The notes beneath the pieces were generated by a model. It did no database searches and was not told the DNA's origin. It saw nothing but the letters and a program-made list of their open reading frames with translations. From Promethearchaeota archaeon (GTDB lineage: Archaea; Asgardarchaeota; Lokiarchaeia; Sigynarchaeales; SOKP01), in contig JAEOTJ010000162.1 of NCBI GenBank assembly GCA_016839905.1, positions 1 to 16,261 on the forward strand: DNA of 16,261 nucleotides, written 5' to 3'. The translations under genes were made by a program, and so were the position numbers. This document shows, piece after piece, positions 13,373-16,261 of this stretch; the stretch's first letter is position 1, and the number at the start of each line of letters is the position of its first letter.

Positions 13373-14283
13373 ATGCATATAAAAAAAAAAAAGAGTCTAA
13401 TCTTGTTTGTCCAGAATTAGATTCTTGCTGTGAGAAATCTATAGTTGAAATAAAAGATGGAAATAAAGTATGTTTAAATTGTGGCGTGATATTGGGGCGT
13501 GAATATGTAGGAGCTGAAAAACGTGCCTACAACGCAGAAGAGGTTAGTAAAAGGAGGCAAACAGAACGCCCTTGGAGAGGTTTTGGCCCCAGAACAATAC
13601 TTTCCAATCCTATTAAGGACTCAAATGGGGCTATAATTTCTGGACAGAGAAATTTATTATTTAAGCGATTATCAAAAATCCAAAAATCATTAATTTCAAG
13701 CGTTGAACGGAATTTATGGGAAGCAAAACCAAAATTAAAAATGCTTACCTCAAAATTAAATATTCCAGAATTCATTAAAGAGACCGCCTGGCGAATATAT
13801 CTTGAAGTGGTTAAAAAAAAGTTAACAATGGGTAGATCAATTGATGGATTTCTTGCTGCTTCTTTATATGTTGCGATTAGAGTCCATAATTTTCCGATTT
13901 TTTTTGAAGAAGTAAAAGAGGTATCTATTACTTCAAGACATACAATACACCATTCTTTAGGAATTATTATAAAAAATGTTTTGCCTGATTTAAAGCTAAA
14001 ATATAAACCAATTACAGCAGAGCAACTCATTTTTCGTTTTGGGAATGAATTGAAAATACCTATAAAGACTCAGAGAAATGCTTTTAAATTACTTTCCTTA
14101 GCTTCGACTAAAGGTTTAAAGCGATTGGGAAAGGATCCTAAGGGATTAGCCGCTTCTGTCCTCTTTATTGCTGCGAAGAATGATGGTTATCATAAAACAC
14201 AAGCAGTAATATGTAAAACTGCAAGAATTACTGAAGTAACCTTAAGAACACGGATAAAAGAAATTAAAGAGAAGTCTTATTAA
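13373..14283 (+). CDS. tfb: Transcription initiation factor B (TFB), with a frame break in a 12-A run
   Basis: TFB recruits RNA polymerase to TBP-bound promoters. The main frame shows the N-terminal zinc ribbon (CPELDSCC at 13408-13431 and CLNC at 13468-13479), a B-reader/linker region (RPWRGFGPRTILSN) and two cyclin-like repeats (about 13660-13990 and 13991-14280; SIDGFLAASLYVAIRV and DPKGLAASVLFIAAKN). The zinc ribbon has no in-frame ATG, GTG or TTG before it; its frame is open back to TGA at 13357-13359. The only suitable start, ATG at 13373, is one base out of frame. Adding a single A to the A12 tract (13381-13392) gives MHIKKKKESNLVCPEL and a normal length of about 303 residues. As given, the ATG frame stops at 13418. 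Without the ribbon, the shorter form starting at GTG 13486 would have 265 residues and would lack polymerase recruitment. The gene converges on the deacetylase gene with nine bases between the stops. Confidence 0.85.
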
Positions 14284-14292
14284 ATATAAGAT

Positions 14293-15495
14293 TTAGACTT
14301 TATTCAGTTTAGGAAGATATTCTTGGTTGCATATTTCAATGAGATTTTTAGAATATTCTGCCATTTTTTTATAATATTCTTGATTTTCATTTTGCATTAA
14401 GGTTTTCTGAACTTCTTCATCCCTATCCCATAATAAATAGGGAGTATCTTCAGATCTTACCTTTTGCTTGACTTCATTGATCCAACTTTCTGGTAATTCA
14501 TTTTCTAACCAGACACCTAACATCTTTGCAAGAAAAACAGACCAAGCTCTAGGGACCACGGTCATCAAGTAGCCCCCACCCCCTACAGCGAGCCATTTAT
14601 TATTGCAATATTCCCTTGCACATGTTTTCATAGTTTGAGCAAGATCCCAATAAACTCTAATTGAGAGCCCTAAATCGGTAAGTGGATCATTATGATGAGT
14701 ATCTACACCAAGCTGCGTGATTAAAATATCTGGTTGATATGCTTCTAATATACGAGGAGCTGTTTTTCTGAATAAATTTAGATATAATTTATTAGGAGTT
14801 TTTGGTAATAATGGAAAATTAATAGAAAATCCTTTACCGGCGCCTTGCCCTCGCTCAGAAACATCTCCTGTTCCGGGGAACAGAAATCTACCAGTTTCAT
14901 GGTAATTAATGGTAAGCACATTAGGATCATCATAAAAAAGCCATTGAACTCCATCTCCGTGGTGGCAATCAATATCAAGATATGCAATTCTAATGTCCTT
15001 CTTTATCATCTTTAAATGATGAATAACAACTCCAATATCATTGAATATACAAAATCCCGATGCTTTATTTTTCATCGCATGATGTAGGCCTCCTGCGGGA
15101 TTGAAAGCAATTTTAAAAACTTCATCATTCCAGACCTTATCTGCCGCAACTACACTAGCACCGCATACGAGTGATGATGCTTCATACATTCCTTTAAAAA
15201 TAGGATTATCTCCAGGACCCAAATTGTAAATAAAAGGGTTGACAGAACTATCTTTAGGATTTTCACTTAATTTTTTGACGACATTTACATAATCTGGAGA
15301 ATGTGCTCTTTCTAATTCTTCTTGAGTAGCTAATTTGGGAGGTAATATTGATAACCGTTCATTATCAAGCAGACCTAATTTTTTCATTAGACTATATGTC
15401 AGCTCAAGTCTTAAAGGGCGTAATGGATGAGAGTACCCGAAATTGTATTTTTGATAATCTTTAGAAAAAACAAAGCCGATTTTATTACTTTCCAT
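14293..15495 (-). CDS. acuC: AcuC/histone-deacetylase-family protein
   Basis: This 400-residue zinc-dependent deacetylase belongs to the arginase/deacetylase fold (HDAC/AcuC). All active-site groups are visible: the charge-relay pair His138-His139 (GGLHHAM), zinc ligands Asp176 and His178 (DIDCHHGDGV) and Asp265 (GVDTHHNDPL), and the transition-state Tyr309 (GGGGYL). It should remove acetyl groups from lysine or small substrates. In bacteria AcuC deacetylates acetyl-CoA synthetase; in Asgard archaea the substrate could also be chromatin proteins such as histones, which cannot be decided here. The length (about 400) fits AcuC better than eukaryotic HDACs. ATG at 15495 is preceded on the minus strand by TTATAAAG, so the transcript is probably short-leadered. 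It is divergent from the unknown 193-aa gene. Confidence 0.92.
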   Translation of the reverse strand: MESNKIGFVFSKDYQKYNFGYSHPLRPLRLELTYSLMKKLGLLDNERLSILPPKLATQEELERAHSPDYVNVVKKLSENPKDSSVNPFIYNLGPGDNPIFKGMYEASSLVCGASVVAADKVWNDEVFKIAFNPAGGLHHAMKNKASGFCIFNDIGVVIHHLKMIKKDIRIAYLDIDCHHGDGVQWLFYDDPNVLTINYHETGRFLFPGTGDVSERGQGAGKGFSINFPLLPKTPNKLYLNLFRKTAPRILEAYQPDILITQLGVDTHHNDPLTDLGLSIRVYWDLAQTMKTCAREYCNNKWLAVGGGGYLMTVVPRAWSVFLAKMLGVWLENELPESWINEVKQKVRSEDTPYLLWDRDEEVQKTLMQNENQEYYKKMAEYSKNLIEICNQEYLPKLNKV

Positions 15496-15667
15496 CTCAA
15501 AACTAACTTTATAATGTTATTAATCCATAAAATTAACATTACTATTTTAACTAATTTATTTTGCGATGAAACATGTATAAATAGGAAAAGTCTTATTATC
15601 ATAATATTAGGATATTACTTAAAAAAATAAGGATCTTCGAGAATAGTTATTTTAAACATAATTCTCA
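15496..15667. promoter_or_regulatory. Divergent promoter region, deacetylase and 193-aa gene
   Basis: The interval of 172 bases holds TTATAAAG on the minus strand near 15505-15512 and an A/T-rich stretch before the plus-strand gene. Neither start has a strong Shine-Dalgarno site. No distinct palindrome is seen. Confidence 0.35.
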
Positions 15668-16249
15668 TTGATTAAGATGTCTATAAGGTTTAAGGCTTTT
15701 TTAACTCGAGTTGGTAAGGATTGTGAATTTAAACCATTAAATAACAAATTATTAGATTTCTTAATTAAAGAAAGTGAGAATAAATATAAAAACCATCCAA
15801 AACTAATGAATCTCTTAAAAAAAGAATGGCCTATATATATGGATAGATCAAGAATTTCTCATCTGTTAGCAGAACATCATAAAGAAATCTTTGAATTCTA
15901 TTTAACTACAATTTTTCCTTTTAGGAAAGGAGGGCTATCTTTGGAAGATCCTGAAGCTCCAACTCCTGTTGATTTTAAATTGGTATATAAATATCATTAT
16001 AACATGAAAGAAATCGCTGCTGTTGAAGAGGTCATTAAAAAACTAAATATTAAAGACTCAATGGGGAAGCTTGTTTCCACACCAAGCATTCTGAAAAGAA
16101 TTCTAATATTTTCTGTGAGTTCAATTGCTCCAATGGTAGAAGAAATATTTAAAAGACCATTTGCATTCCAGTTTTCAAGTATCGATTCAAATCAACTTGA
16201 TAATGGAGAATGGCTTGTAAATGCAATAATCTCTGCAAGAGAGCAATAA
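15668..16249 (+). CDS. Hypothetical protein, 193 aa
   Basis: I do not recognise this protein. It is mostly helical by inspection (NNKLLDFLIKESENKYKN, MKEIAAVEEVIKKLNI), with a Pro/Phe-bearing central segment (IFPFRKGGLSLEDPEAPTPV) and a moderately hydrophobic stretch (ILKRILIFSVSSIAPMVEEI) that is too polar and short to be a sure membrane helix. Start choices are TTG at 15668 or ATG at 15677 (MSIRFKAFL); the ATG gives a more ordinary start and I favour it slightly. The stop is TAA at 16247-16249, 12 bases before the window edge. It is divergent from the deacetylase gene and may share its regulation. Confidence 0.65.
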   Translation: MIKMSIRFKAFLTRVGKDCEFKPLNNKLLDFLIKESENKYKNHPKLMNLLKKEWPIYMDRSRISHLLAEHHKEIFEFYLTTIFPFRKGGLSLEDPEAPTPVDFKLVYKYHYNMKEIAAVEEVIKKLNIKDSMGKLVSTPSILKRILIFSVSSIAPMVEEIFKRPFAFQFSSIDSNQLDNGEWLVNAIISAREQ

Positions 16250-16261
16250 ACCGTTTTATTC

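Noticed and set aside
13527..14030. 167-aa open frame on the minus strand within TFB
   Set aside because: The plus-strand frame encodes the cyclin repeats of TFB, so this is a shadow.

Overview
The window looks like part of an Asgard archaeon, most likely of the Lokiarchaeia type. It is AT-rich and carries archaeal transcription factors (Lrp/AsnC, TrmB, TFB), TATA-box promoters, weak or absent Shine-Dalgarno sites at many starts, and several GTG/TTG starts. It also has a longin-like domain fused to a degenerate small GTPase, SDS22-type leucine-rich repeats and TPR proteins, all typical of Asgard genomes. The taxonomic call is inference from gene content. No rRNA, tRNA or CRISPR array is seen.

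Layout. The left edge (2-172) holds the end of a gene that resembles the C-terminus of a TnpB nuclease, followed at once by a hairpin and a right end of the IS200/IS605 kind. Next come an Lrp/AsnC regulator (minus) with an unusual start and a TrmB-family regulator (plus). A minus-strand run follows: an unknown 222-aa protein, an M24 (PepP/PepQ-like) aminopeptidase and an unknown 150-aa protein. A 740-bp gene-free stretch contains a perfect palindrome. Then come the longin-GTPase fusion and a coiled-coil PD-(D/E)XK nuclease-like protein of the DUF3782 type.

The centre (about 6836-13320) is a tandem duplication of one module: a TPR protein (minus) divergent from an LRR protein (plus), followed by traces of the end of a membrane-anchored surface protein. 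In the left copy a complete 1534-bp insertion sequence (7525-9058, imperfect terminal inverted repeats, 6-bp target duplication CCAATT) has landed inside the first codons of the TPR gene. The untouched right copy gives the ancestral sequence, so the event can be read base by base. The inverted repeat supplies a new in-frame ATG and the element carries an outward TATA box, so the interrupted TPR gene may still be expressed. The right copy carries extra intergenic sequence, including a nested inverted repeat that could be a small non-autonomous element.

The right part holds a TFB whose zinc ribbon can be joined to a normal ATG only by adding one A to a 12-A run, a convergent AcuC/histone-deacetylase-family enzyme with all catalytic residues, and a divergent unknown 193-aa protein. 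The most notable signals are the IS insertion that rescues the gene it broke, the poly-A frame break in TFB, the duplicated TPR/LRR pair with patchy divergence, and the longin-GTPase with a missing G3 motif.
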